A stretch of DNA of 64,000 nucleotides from Streptomyces sp. CG4 (GTDB lineage Bacteria; Actinomycetota; Actinomycetes; Streptomycetales; Streptomycetaceae). The notes beneath the pieces were generated by a model. It was not told the origin of the DNA. It searched no databases and saw only the letters and a list, made by a program, of their open reading frames with translations. The translations under genes and the position numbers were made by a program. Positions 26,395 through 35,296 of this stretch are shown here, piece by piece. Location: contig NZ_CP163525.1 in the NCBI RefSeq assembly GCF_041080655.1, positions 8,928,001 through 8,992,000 on the forward strand. Reading direction: 5' to 3'. Position 1 is the stretch's first letter; each line of letters begins with the position of its first letter.

Positions 26395-26964
26395 GCGTCG
26401 AGCTTATGCCGTCCCGGGCGCCACACACGCACCCACGCCCCGGCCGTCCCCTCGGTTTGAAGGCGACGTGGACGCGCTCCGCTCACCGGCCCACCGGCTG
26501 CACCTTGTCGCCCGTCACCTGCTGCGCGCGCTGTTCCCGCCCCGGAAGCCGAACTTGGGAGCCGTGCGCTGACGCCCCGCGGTTCTTGCCGGTCGCCCGC
26601 CGAGGCGGCGCTGTGCCTGGTGGGAGCGGTGCTCGCGGCGGTGGGGCGGTTCGGAGGTACGGCGGCGGGGGCCGGCTGCGGAGCGTTCGGCCGAGGGTCT
26701 GAATATTCATCAGTAGTCACCGGATTCGCGTGAGTACGCCGCGGATTCAGGTGAGTCCGGATTCGTGGGAGTACTTTCCGGATTCGGGGGAATCCGAATC
26801 TGAGCCGTCCTGGGCACCCCCCCGCTCCGGACGAGCGGTCTCCGCCGGCGTCCCACCCCCCCCGGGGCGCCGGCGGAGCCATGTCCGGCCCGGGAGCGGG
26901 TCGCGTCGGGTATCGTGTCCCGATCCGTCATCGCAGGTCAACACGGAGACGAGGAGAGAGGCAC
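26395..26964. other. 570-bp intergenic region before the PucR-like gene
   Basis: No assured gene. A plus-strand frame (GTG near 26468 to TGA at 26570-26572) reads DALRSPAHRLHLVARHLLRA and looks weakly protein-like, perhaps a remnant. At 26701-26796 there is an AT-rich palindrome (TGAATATTCA) followed by four GGATTC-centred repeats. The RBS GGAGAGAGG sits before the GTG at 26965. Confidence 0.4.
26701..26796. promoter_or_regulatory. GGATTC iteron-like array and TGAATATTCA palindrome
   Basis: TGAATATTCA (26701-26710) is a perfect palindrome. GGATTC recurs at 26723, 26744, 26760 and 26781, each followed by a (G)TG(A/G)GAGT-like tail; spacing is 21, 16 and 21 bp. The last copy forms the hairpin GGATTC-GGGG-GAATCC. 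Probable multi-site regulator binding region upstream of the PucR-like gene. Confidence 0.5.
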
Positions 26965-28530
26965 GTGCCCGGCCGACCGGACGAGGGCCCGGCGTTCCCG
27001 CGGCCGCACGGCGGCGACAGCGCCTGGGCGCAGGAGTTGCTGGACCATCTGCGGCCCGCGGGACGCGATCCTCGCCGGCTCGTCGCCTGGCTCGCCCGGA
27101 CCGTGGAGGCAGCGGTGGGCCTCCAGGACGCGCGCGGCGGCCTGCTCGCCGGTGAGCGCCTGTCGCTCGACGCGGCCGTGGTCGCCGACGTCGCCACCGG
27201 GCGGGTCTCCGCCGCGGCCCTCGACGACGGCGTACGGCACGTGCGTCTGGTCGGCATCCGGCACCCGGGGCCCGACCCTGCGGCGGCAGCCGTCCTCGCC
27301 GTGGCCCGCCCGGCACCCTTCGACCGGCATACCGCGGACATCCTCGGCCACACTGCCGGTGTGCTCGAACTGCTCCTGAGAGAAAGGGAGTTGGCGGCAT
27401 CAGGGCGGCGGTTGCGGCGGGCCACCGCCGATCTGCGGCTGGCGATCCTGCAACTGCTCATGGTGGAGGACACCGTCTCCGCCCGCCGGGTCGCCGCCGG
27501 GCTGTGGCCGGGCCTGCTGGAGGAGGACACCGCCCGCGTGTACGTGCTCGAGGGCGCCGCCGCCGAACGCGACCGGCTCGCCGACGCATGCGTGGACGTC
27601 ACCGACGGCAGGGCGCTCGTCGTGCGCTGCCCCGCGGTGGACGAACACGTCATCGTTGTCGGCCCGGCCACCGAGGTGGGGGAGCGGCTGCGGTCCCTCG
27701 TCACCGACCGGCCCGGCACCTTTCTCGGCGGCAGCCCCCGCCAGCGCCTCGCCCTGACCGCCACCGCCTACGGGCAGGCCGTCACCGCCCTCGCCGTGGC
27801 CCGCTTCCGGCCCGACCGGGCCGCCGTCTACGCCGCCCGCACCCGCCCCGCGCAGCTCATGGACCCCGTCGCGCTGCGGGCCTGGGCCGGTGCGGTGCTG
27901 CGCCCGCTCGACGCGCTGCCGCACCATGTGCGTGCCGAACTGCTCGCCACCACCCGGCTCGGCCTCGAGTTCACCGCCGTGAGCGCCGCCAAGGTGCTCG
28001 GCGTCAGCCGCAACACGGTCCGCGCCCGGATGGACCGGGTCGCCGCACTGCTCGGCGCCGACTTCTCCCGGCTGGCGGTGCGCGCTGTCACCCACGCCGC
28101 CCTCAACACCGAGGCCGCGCACGGCCCGTGCGACTCCCGTGGTGCCGCATCCGATCCGCCGTCCCGAGTCCGGCTCACCGAGCTCCTCCGGACGAGCGCG
28201 CTCGGGGCCTGGGCCGAAGGGCTCCTCGGCCGGCTCGACGAAGACGGCCGGGACCTGCGCCGTACCCTGCGCGCCTGGACCGGCGCCGACGCGCACGCCG
28301 AACGCGCCGCCCAGGTGCTCGGCGTACACGCCCAGACCGTGCGCGAACACCTCCGGGCGGTCGAACCCGTCCTGGAACGCCGGCTGACGGCCGGCGGCAC
28401 CGACCTGTACGAGGTCGTCCTCGCCCACCTCGTCACCGGCGAACTGCCCGTACCCGACCTCGGCGCCGGGGCCGTACCCGCAGCCGGCGCCGCGAACCCG
28501 GACCAACCGGACGCGCCTGTGCACCGGTGA
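26965..28530 (+). CDS. PucR-like regulator with two C-terminal HTH domains
   Basis: 521 residues. An N-terminal GAF-like sensor (about 20-150), a helical linker (RRLRRATADLRLAILQLLMV), a degenerate GGDEF-like middle region, then a PucR HTH (ELLATTRLGLEFTAVSAAKV, LGVSRNTVRARMDRVAALLG) and a second one (LRAWTGADAHAERAAQVLGV, HAQTVREHLRAVEPVLERRL). GTG at 26965 has GGAGAGAGG. Single gene; neither ligand nor target can be inferred. The tail is Pro/Ala-rich and disordered. Confidence 0.85.
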   Translation: MPGRPDEGPAFPRPHGGDSAWAQELLDHLRPAGRDPRRLVAWLARTVEAAVGLQDARGGLLAGERLSLDAAVVADVATGRVSAAALDDGVRHVRLVGIRHPGPDPAAAAVLAVARPAPFDRHTADILGHTAGVLELLLRERELAASGRRLRRATADLRLAILQLLMVEDTVSARRVAAGLWPGLLEEDTARVYVLEGAAAERDRLADACVDVTDGRALVVRCPAVDEHVIVVGPATEVGERLRSLVTDRPGTFLGGSPRQRLALTATAYGQAVTALAVARFRPDRAAVYAARTRPAQLMDPVALRAWAGAVLRPLDALPHHVRAELLATTRLGLEFTAVSAAKVLGVSRNTVRARMDRVAALLGADFSRLAVRAVTHAALNTEAAHGPCDSRGAASDPPSRVRLTELLRTSALGAWAEGLLGRLDEDGRDLRRTLRAWTGADAHAERAAQVLGVHAQTVREHLRAVEPVLERRLTAGGTDLYEVVLAHLVTGELPVPDLGAGAVPAAGAANPDQPDAPVHR

Positions 28531-28732
28531 GTGCCGTGCGGGCCGCGCCGGGCACCGGTGCGCTACCCCGTCTCCGGCAGCGCACGTAACGTCGACAGTC
28601 CGCGGGGCACGACCGGAACGGGGGACCGGTCGCGGCCCCGCGCTCCGCCTTGCGGGATGCCGCGGCTTTGCGCAGTGTGCCGAAGCCGTCGCGCGGGCTC
28701 CGCCGGGGCGGCGATCCGGCCGGGCCGGTGCC

Positions 28733-30010
28733 TCAACCGATGCGTGTGACCGGCAGGTTGTACACGTGCCCGGGAGAGATGACCTGAGTGATCGCCTTGC
28801 CGAGTACGGTGCTGGGCTCCTGGGACCGGTAGCCGGTGTCGGTGTTGAGGAGCGCGACGAGCGTCGTCCGGGTCGACGGCAGGTAGACGGTCAACGACTC
28901 GTAGCCCGGCAGGGAGCCGTTGTGGCCGATCCAGCCCTGGACGTCGAAGATGCCCAGGCCGTACCCGGCGCCCTTGACCGAGCCGGTCTGCGATGTGATC
29001 AGCCGCTGCTTCTGGGTGGCGGCACTGACCATCCACTGCCCGCCCGGGAATCGGCCCGTGGCCACCGTGGGCGCCCAGGTGCGCAGATCGTTCAGGTTCG
29101 AGATGATCGCGCCGGCCGCCCAGCCCCAGGACGGATTCCAGTCGGCCGCGTCGGCCTCCTTGCCGTTCGCCGTCTGCCGCGTGTAGCCCTGCGCGTGCGG
29201 GGCGGGGAGCTCGTTGCCGGCTGGGAAGAGGGTGTGCCGCATGCCGGCCGGATCGAGGATGTGCTGCTTGATGTAGTCCCCGAGGTGCTGCCCGCTCACC
29301 TTCTCCACCACCAATCCCAGCAGGATCAGATTGGTGTTGCAGTAGGAGAACTTCTGCCCGGGCTGGAACGTCACCGGGTGCCGGAAAGCGTAGGCGAGCA
29401 ACTGCTCGGGCGTGAAGCCGCGTTGCGGGTCGGAGGTGAGTGCCTTGAAGAAGTCGGGGTCTTCCGTGTAGTTGAACAGTCCGCTGCGCATATCGGCCAG
29501 TTGGCGCAGCGTGATCCTGTTCTCGCCGGGCACGCCGCCGATGTACTTGGCGATCGGGTCGTCCAGGCCGACCTTCTTCTGGTCCACCAGCTGCAGCAGC
29601 GCCGTCACGGTGAAGGTCTTCGTCTCACTGCCGATGCGCATGTACATGTCCGGAGTCATCTTCTGGCCCGTGCTCTTGTCGGAGACCCCGAACGAGCGGA
29701 CGTAACGTGGCTGTCCCGGCGTCCAGATGCCGACGGTCACGCCGGGCACGTTCGCCTCGTGCATCACCTTCTGTACGGCGGCGTCGAGTTGGCGCGCCAC
29801 CTGCGGGGTGAGCGGACGGACGGCCGGCTCCGAGGAGGAGGGGCTCGGCAAGTCCGCGGTGAGCGCGGCCGGCACGGCGGCGGGCGCCGCGCCCGCGGTT
29901 CCGGTGGTGCCGATGGTGCTCGCGGTCCCGGTGGTGAGCGGCACCGCCAGTGTTCCCGCCAGCACGGCGATGGTGGCCCCCCGGCGCAGGCGTGCGGACG
30001 ACATCGACAT
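28733..30010 (-). CDS. Secreted serine hydrolase (beta-lactamase/DD-peptidase family S12)
   Basis: 425 residues with a signal peptide (ATIAVLAGTLAVPLTTGTAS). Penicillin-binding motifs: SxxK as GSETKTFTVT, YxN as SYCNTNLILLG, and the third motif as IGHNGSLPGYES (HNG in place of KTG). This matches Streptomyces R61-type D-alanyl-D-alanine carboxypeptidases and related esterases. Exported. Start 30010; a second ATG six bases later is possible. Confidence 0.9.
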   Translation of the reverse strand: MSMSSARLRRGATIAVLAGTLAVPLTTGTASTIGTTGTAGAAPAAVPAALTADLPSPSSSEPAVRPLTPQVARQLDAAVQKVMHEANVPGVTVGIWTPGQPRYVRSFGVSDKSTGQKMTPDMYMRIGSETKTFTVTALLQLVDQKKVGLDDPIAKYIGGVPGENRITLRQLADMRSGLFNYTEDPDFFKALTSDPQRGFTPEQLLAYAFRHPVTFQPGQKFSYCNTNLILLGLVVEKVSGQHLGDYIKQHILDPAGMRHTLFPAGNELPAPHAQGYTRQTANGKEADAADWNPSWGWAAGAIISNLNDLRTWAPTVATGRFPGGQWMVSAATQKQRLITSQTGSVKGAGYGLGIFDVQGWIGHNGSLPGYESLTVYLPSTRTTLVALLNTDTGYRSQEPSTVLGKAITQVISPGHVYNLPVTRIG

Positions 30011-30446
30011 GGGCTGACTCCAAGCACGTGAGACACGAACGCGCGCTGAGCGGACGTCGGAGCCCGGACCTTCCCAGCATAGGAGCGCTCATCCCGCCGT
30101 GCCCGTCGGGCGGACGGACGCGGGGCGCCGCTGGCCGTCTGCCGTCGGGGTGCTTGTCGGACGGATGGGGGCCGTTCGCGGGGCGTCCTCACCCGACCCG
30201 GTCTTCACAGCGGTTCATGCCGGGGTCGACCGCCTGGACCGGTTGGAGCGGATGCGCCAGACGGCTCGGGCGGCTCGGGCGGCCCGGTCGGCGCAGGTGG
30301 ATCGGGCCGGGGGCCGATCTATGCCGGGCTCGTCGCCGAGTGGCGGGCACAGGGGCGGACCGTGCCCGCGGGACCGGACCCGCTGGGAGCCGCCTTCCCC
30401 GGGCCCAGGACGGGTACGCGCGGCACGCCCCCGCACGCCTGACCCG
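30011..30446. other. Intergenic region, possible remnant
   Basis: No gene with both ends. A plus-strand stretch ending at a TGA near 30440 reads YAGLVAEWRAQGRTVPAGPD and could be the tail of a lost small protein. Confidence 0.3.
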
Positions 30447-30914
30447 TCACCGCCCGCACAGCGGCGCGAGAACGGCGAGGGCGCCGCTGGCCTGCCGCAG
30501 CGCCCTTGCCAGGGCACCGGGCGAGTGCAGCGTGCCGGTGCCGTCGGGCGGCACGAGCCACTCCAGGAAACGCGCGGGGCGATACGGCGGCGGTACGGCG
30601 ACCCAGGCGCCCTTGGTCGCGTACCGCAGACCGGCCCCCGCCCAGCCAACGGACCGCGCCGGCGGCAGGAAGAACCCGACGCGGCCGGCCGCCGTGTCGA
30701 CCAGCGTCGGCCCCGGTACCGGCGTCCCGGGCCGCCACAGCAGGTCGAGGGCGAACAGGCCGAGCCGGTCGGGAACGCTCAGCACGTCCCACAAGCGGCC
30801 CGCCTCCATCAGCGCGATGCCCTCGCCGTGATCCCAGTCCCCTGTGCAGGAGCGTGGGTCCGCCGCCGCGGCGGCCAGCCACCTCACGCCCCGCGTCCAC
30901 ATCGTCTTCGTCAT
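30447..30914 (-). CDS. Conserved actinobacterial hypothetical protein
   Basis: 155 residues. TKTMWTRGVRWLAAAAADPR, LMEAGRLWDVLSVPDRLGLF and WLVPPDGTGTLHSPGALARA are typical of a family often called bifunctional primase/polymerase-like in Streptomyces, although no catalytic primase motif is present. No signal or TM segment. Start at 30914 has GGAG eight bases upstream. Function unknown. Confidence 0.75.
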   Translation of the reverse strand: MTKTMWTRGVRWLAAAAADPRSCTGDWDHGEGIALMEAGRLWDVLSVPDRLGLFALDLLWRPGTPVPGPTLVDTAAGRVGFFLPPARSVGWAGAGLRYATKGAWVAVPPPYRPARFLEWLVPPDGTGTLHSPGALARALRQASGALAVLAPLCGR

Positions 30915-31127
30915 GCGCTGCTCCGGGTGTCCTCGCTCGCCCACGCTCGCCGCGGGGAACCGTCGTGACCGGGAATCCACGTGCGCCTGCACACCAACCC
31001 GGCATATGCATGCTCGTAGACATCTCTACGCGGCGGAAAGGGTGGCGAGCCCTGGCGTTTGAGTCGGGACGTTCGAACTCCGGCTGTGCATTCGGCACTT
31101 GGGGACGTGGGACGACCGGCGGAACCG

Positions 31128-32234
31128 TCAGGCGGCCGGTGGTTCGGGTGTCAGCACCAGCATCGTGACGTCGTCCCGGACCTCGTAGCGCAGCCGCGCG
31201 AGGTCCCCCCACACCACCTCGGGCAGCTCGGCGGAGACCGTACCGGTCAGGGCGGTCAGGCGCGCGGGCAGAGGATAGAAGGCGCGGGCGGCGTTCCGCG
31301 CCTCCCACACCCCGTCGGAGGCCAGAAAGAGCCGGTCGCCCGGCGCGAGCGGCACGGTGACCTCCTTCGGCGGGTCGACGCCGACCAGCCCGAGCCCCAG
31401 CGGCGGGCCCGGCGCGACCGTCAGCTCCACGGCGTGTCGCTCATGCAGCAGGACGGGCACCGGATGACCGCAGGCCACCACACGCACCGCGCGCCCGTCG
31501 GAGGAGAACTCCAGCAGTACCCCGGTGGCGAACAACTCCCCGTTCCGTACGCCCGTCGAGTCCACCGCCAGCCTGCGGTCCATCCGCGCGGCGACCGACT
31601 CCAGGTCCGGCTGGTCCAGCACGGCCTCCCGGAACGCGCCCAGCAGCGACACCACCGTCGCGACCGCCGCCAGCCCGTGCCCCTGCACATCGCCCATCAC
31701 CGCGCGCACGCCGTACGGCCCGGCCCGCACGTCGAAGAAGTCCCCGCCCACCAGCGTGCCGTTCTCCGCGGCCCGGTAGAAACCCGCGCACCCCACGCTC
31801 CCGACCCGCTCCGGCAGCGGCGGCATCACGGCGCGCTGCACCGCCTCACCGATCGCCCGCTCCGTGTCCAGCTGGGCGTCCCGGCGACTGCGCACATACG
31901 ACACGAACACGCTCAGGGCGGCCACGAAGACGATGGTGAGCAGATCGGTGTTGCCGGGGCGGTTGAGATGGGTGGCCGGGACGTTCAGCACCACGACCAC
32001 GCCGACGCCGAGGACCGCGGTGGCCGTCGGGCCGTACGACAGGACGGCCAGCGGCGGGATGGCCCCGAGCAGAAAGCCCAGATCGCGGGCGTGGGGGGTG
32101 ACCAGGGTGGCGCAGGCGACGGCCACCAGCAGCAGCACGGGCAGCACCCGTACCCAGCGCGGTGGCGGCGCGCCCCGCAACCAGCCGCGTTCCTCCCGGT
32201 TCCGACGCGACACCCCGCCGCGCACCGATCTCAC
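31128..32234 (-). CDS. Membrane-anchored SpoIIE-type protein phosphatase
   Basis: 368 residues. Two or three TM segments at about 30-115 (VLPVLLLVAVACATLVTPHA; ATAVLGVGVVVVLNVPATH), then a PP2C domain: GGDFFDVRAGPYGVRAVMGD, VQGHGLAAVAT, FLASDGVWEARNA, DDVTMLVL. Probably dephosphorylates an anti-anti-sigma protein. No sensory domain apart from the membrane part. GTG start at 32234 is tentative. One of three SpoIIE-type phosphatases in the window. Confidence 0.88.
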   Translation of the reverse strand: MRSVRGGVSRRNREERGWLRGAPPPRWVRVLPVLLLVAVACATLVTPHARDLGFLLGAIPPLAVLSYGPTATAVLGVGVVVVLNVPATHLNRPGNTDLLTIVFVAALSVFVSYVRSRRDAQLDTERAIGEAVQRAVMPPLPERVGSVGCAGFYRAAENGTLVGGDFFDVRAGPYGVRAVMGDVQGHGLAAVATVVSLLGAFREAVLDQPDLESVAARMDRRLAVDSTGVRNGELFATGVLLEFSSDGRAVRVVACGHPVPVLLHERHAVELTVAPGPPLGLGLVGVDPPKEVTVPLAPGDRLFLASDGVWEARNAARAFYPLPARLTALTGTVSAELPEVVWGDLARLRYEVRDDVTMLVLTPEPPAA

Positions 32235-32409
32235 ATCCCCAAGCTACGCCGCCCCCCGCCCTCGGGCCTCCCGCCTGCGACGACACCGGGGGCCTGGCGC
32301 GGGGCGGCAGCTGGTCTCCGGGCTGGGGTGAGGCCGGGGTCCGGGGCTGGGGTGGCTCTGGGCTTTCGGGCCGGGGTGAGGCGGGGCTTCTGGCTTGCGT
32401 CGGCACTGG

Positions 32410-32720
32410 GCTTCCGGGCTGAGGCGGCACTGGGCTTCGGCTGGGGCGGAGTCGGTCTTCCGGCTCGGGGTGGTCCTGGGGCTTCGGCCGGGATGGTGCC
32501 GGTCTTCCGGCTCGGGGTGGTCCTGGGATTTCGGCTGGGGGCCGCTGGTCTTTCGGCTCGGGGTGGTCCTGGGGCTTCGGCTGGGGTGGTGCTGACCTTC
32601 CAGCTCAGGGTGGCCCTGCGATTTCGGCTCGGGTGGCGCCAGTCTTCCGGCCCGGGGTGGCCCTGGGCTTTCGGCCCGGGTGGCGCCGGCCTTCCTGCCC
32701 GGAGTGACGCTGGGCCCGGT
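32410..32720. repeat. Degenerate minisatellite, about 47-bp period
   Basis: At least six units; equivalent CTTCCGGCTCGGGGTGG positions lie near 32457, 32504, 32550, 32597, 32644 and 32691. Each unit has two related halves. Because 47 is not a multiple of three, the long open frames through it on both strands are unlikely to be genes; the flanks out to 32240 and 32900 have similar but weaker composition. Confidence 0.8.
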
Positions 32721-33129
32721 CCGGGGCGGTACCAGGGCCTCCCGCCTCGGGCGACAGTGCCGTCCGGCGGGGCGGTTCCGGGGTTTCCGGCGTGGGGTGA
32801 CAGTGGTCCCCCGGCGGGGCGGTTCCGGAGCCTCCGGCTTGGTGCTGCACAGGGCTCGGTCGGGGCGTACCAGGGCCTCCGGCCCTGGACGCTCGGTCAT
32901 CGCCCGGCCGCCCCGGCACCCGCCCGGTGCGGGTCTGCCCTTGCGTGTGCCGGGGCGGCCGGGACGGGGCGATGAACGGGACGTTCCGCACACGGTCGGC
33001 GAAACGCGTGGTCGGCGAGAACCTGCGGTCGGGCAGAACGCCGGGTCGGCGAAATTCGGTGGACGCTCCCGCCCCGGCCCTCATAGCCTGTGTCGGCACG
33101 CCCGAGACGGACGGAAGGAGGCGAGCGTC

Positions 33130-33186
33130 ATGGCCACAGTCATCCCGCGCTCCCACCTCCCCGTCCCCCGGGTGTGCCACGCCTGA
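33130..33186 (+). CDS. Short leader ORF upstream of the GNAT gene
   Basis: 18 codons, MATVIPRSHLPVPRVCHA, with a very strong GGAAGGAGG site upstream. It ends 48 bp before the GNAT start, and a small GCCGC-GAA-GCGGC hairpin lies between them. The single Cys near the end and the strong RBS resemble actinomycete attenuator leader peptides, but regulation is inferred. Confidence 0.5.
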   Translation: MATVIPRSHLPVPRVCHA

Positions 33187-33234
33187 CCGGGAGCGCAGCC
33201 CCGCCGCGAAGCGGCACGCATCCCGGAGGAACCC

Positions 33235-34143
33235 ATGACCGCCTTGGTCATCCGCACGCTCGACGAGAGCAGCGCCCACCTTTTCGGCACCATGCCCGAC
33301 CCGCTGGCGTTCCAGGACAAGCACCGGAACACCCGCTACCGCCCCGACTGGCAGCGCATCGCCGTGCGCGACGGCCGTACCGTGGCCCGCGCCGCCTGGT
33401 GGGGCGGGCCCGAGGACCCCGCACCGCTCCTGATCAACTGGTTCGATGTGGCCGAGGGCGAGGAGGAGGCCGGAGCCGCACTCCTGCGCACGGCACCCTG
33501 GCTGACCGACGAACTCGAACTCGACCTGCCCTCCGGCTGGCGCACCGACCCCAGGCTGCATGCCGCCACAGACATCAGGACCGCTGCCGCGCGTGCCGCC
33601 GGCTATGCGCCGCTGGTGGAGCGCTTCCTGTACCGCTGGACCCCGGACCGGGGCCTGCCCGAGCGGCCCGGCCGCCTCGTCTTCGCCCCGGAGCCGGACG
33701 ACGCCGTCTTCTTCGACCTGCTGCGCCGCATCCACTCCGTCACCCTCGACGCCCACGCCCGCCGGGCCGCCGAGCGCGGCGGCGCCGAGATGGCCGCACA
33801 GCAGGAACTGGACGTCCTCCACTGGCTTCCGTCCCCGCGCACGTGGTGGCAGATCGCCCGCACGCCCGAGGGCGAGACCGTCGGCATCCACATCCCGGCG
33901 CGCAATTCGTCCGGACCCTGCGTCGGCTTCATCGGAGTCGTGCCGGAACAGCGCGGGCACGGCTACGCCTACGACCTGCTCGCCGTGTGCACCCACTTCC
34001 TGGCCGGCCAGGGCGCCGAGTTCATCGCCGCCGCCACCGACCAGACCAACTTCCCCATGGCCGCCCACTTCACCACGGCCGGCTACCCCGTCGTGCGGGA
34101 GCGCCTCAGCTTCTGTGCCGACCCCGTTGTCAGTGCCGGGTGA
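33235..34143 (+). CDS. GNAT-family N-acetyltransferase
   Basis: 302 residues. The acetyl-CoA motif A appears as FIGVVPEQRGHGYAYDLLAV (about 232-251), followed by a typical beta5-alpha4 end (AATDQTNFPMAAHFTTAGYP). The N-terminal 180 residues form a second, degenerate GNAT-like half. GGAGGAACCC precedes ATG 33235. It may be co-transcribed with the 18-codon leader ORF. Substrate unknown. Confidence 0.88.
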   Translation: MTALVIRTLDESSAHLFGTMPDPLAFQDKHRNTRYRPDWQRIAVRDGRTVARAAWWGGPEDPAPLLINWFDVAEGEEEAGAALLRTAPWLTDELELDLPSGWRTDPRLHAATDIRTAAARAAGYAPLVERFLYRWTPDRGLPERPGRLVFAPEPDDAVFFDLLRRIHSVTLDAHARRAAERGGAEMAAQQELDVLHWLPSPRTWWQIARTPEGETVGIHIPARNSSGPCVGFIGVVPEQRGHGYAYDLLAVCTHFLAGQGAEFIAAATDQTNFPMAAHFTTAGYPVVRERLSFCADPVVSAG

Positions 34144-34217
34144 CATGCTGGCGAAGTGGTGATCGGCGACGGGACGGGGAGGGGCCGTGGGCGTGGGGGA
34201 GCGGTGTGGTGCGGGGA

Positions 34218-34245
34218 CTGTGGACCAGGACCTGTGGACCAGGAC
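34218..34245. repeat. 14-bp direct repeat
   Basis: CTGTGGACCAGGAC occurs twice head to tail in the 230-bp gap after the GNAT gene. Confidence 0.85.
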
Positions 34246-34373
34246 CTGTCCGGCGATCCTGTCGCAGACGCGGGGGCCGGCTCCGCCCTGCGGCTGGACG
34301 CGCCAACCCCCGCTCACCAGTGCCTATGAGGTGCCGCAGGTTTCCTGCGACCTGATGCCCGGTCAGACCCCGG

Positions 34374-35261
34374 CTAGTCGCCGTCGGCTGCCAGGCGGGC
34401 CTGGGCCGTTGCGAGGATTTCGGTGACGCGGAGGCCGAACGCGGCGTCGCAGGCGTGCGGGCGGCCCGTGCGGGCGGCCGTCAGAAGGGTGTCGACGGCC
34501 CGGGCCAGCGCCGGGACCGCTCCCTCGGAGCTTCCCGGCATCAGCGCCACGCCCGCCTCGCCCCGAAGCTCCACATCGGCGCCGGCCGCCGCCGGCGGCG
34601 CCGTCAGGCTCAGGGTGAGCGTGCTCGACGCGCCCGTGGCGTGGTCGAGGACCAGGTGCACGGTGTCCGAGGGACCGTGCGCCGCCGACACCACCTGTCG
34701 TACGTCGCCGAGGACCGGCAGCAGCACCGACAGGGCGTGCGGGCCGACGTCCCACAGCGCGCCCTTCTCCCGCCGCCACGGCGAGGCCGCGAACGGACTG
34801 TCGGAGGTGAACACGGCCCCCAGCCACTGCGCGCGGGCCGTGAACCAGCCCGCCACGGCCGCCTGTTCCTCGATCCAGGCCTCCGGCTCCTTCTGGAAGC
34901 GGGCGGTGAAGAACACCACCGAGGCCACCCCGGCCCGCTCCGCCGCGGCCACCACGGCCCGGCCCTCGGCGACCGCCACCCCGAGTGGCTTGTCCAGCAG
35001 CAGATGCCGGCCCGCCCGCGCCGCCCGCACCGCCAACTCGGCCTGCACGGACGGCGGCAGCGCCACGGCCACCGCGTCCACCTCGGCCAGCAGCGCGTCC
35101 ACGTCGTCGTGCGCGGGGACGCCGTACTGCCCGGCCAGCGCCGTGGCCGCCGCCGGCCGGCGGCCCCACACTCCGGCGAACTCCACGCCGGGATGCCCGG
35201 AGAGAGCGGGAGCGTACGCCGCCTGGGCCCACGGGCCCGTCCCCAGCAGTCCGATGCGCAT
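34374..35261 (-). CDS. Gfo/Idh/MocA-family oxidoreductase
   Basis: 295 residues. Rossmann start MRIGLLGTGPWAQAAYAPAL; the EKP-type motif is present as LLLDKPLGVAVAEGRAV (Lys); the C-terminal dehydrogenase domain follows. NAD(P)-dependent oxidation or reduction of a sugar or inositol is expected. ATG at 35261 has GGAGAAAGGAA. It lies 36 bp downstream of tgmB on the same strand, so it may be transcribed with the RiPP genes, but a role there is unproven. Confidence 0.9.
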   Translation of the reverse strand: MRIGLLGTGPWAQAAYAPALSGHPGVEFAGVWGRRPAAATALAGQYGVPAHDDVDALLAEVDAVAVALPPSVQAELAVRAARAGRHLLLDKPLGVAVAEGRAVVAAAERAGVASVVFFTARFQKEPEAWIEEQAAVAGWFTARAQWLGAVFTSDSPFAASPWRREKGALWDVGPHALSVLLPVLGDVRQVVSAAHGPSDTVHLVLDHATGASSTLTLSLTAPPAAAGADVELRGEAGVALMPGSSEGAVPALARAVDTLLTAARTGRPHACDAAFGLRVTEILATAQARLAADGD

Positions 35262-35296
35262 GAAGCGTTCCTTTCTCCGTGCCGATCCCCGCACCC

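Noticed and set aside
31059..32975. 638-codon plus-strand ORF
   Set aside because: Antisense to the SpoIIE phosphatase and continues through the 47-bp repeat; composition not protein-like.
32244..32993. Proline-rich minus-strand ORF
   Set aside because: It lies in a repeat whose period is not a multiple of three, has no good RBS and no recognisable domain. Kept as repeat only.
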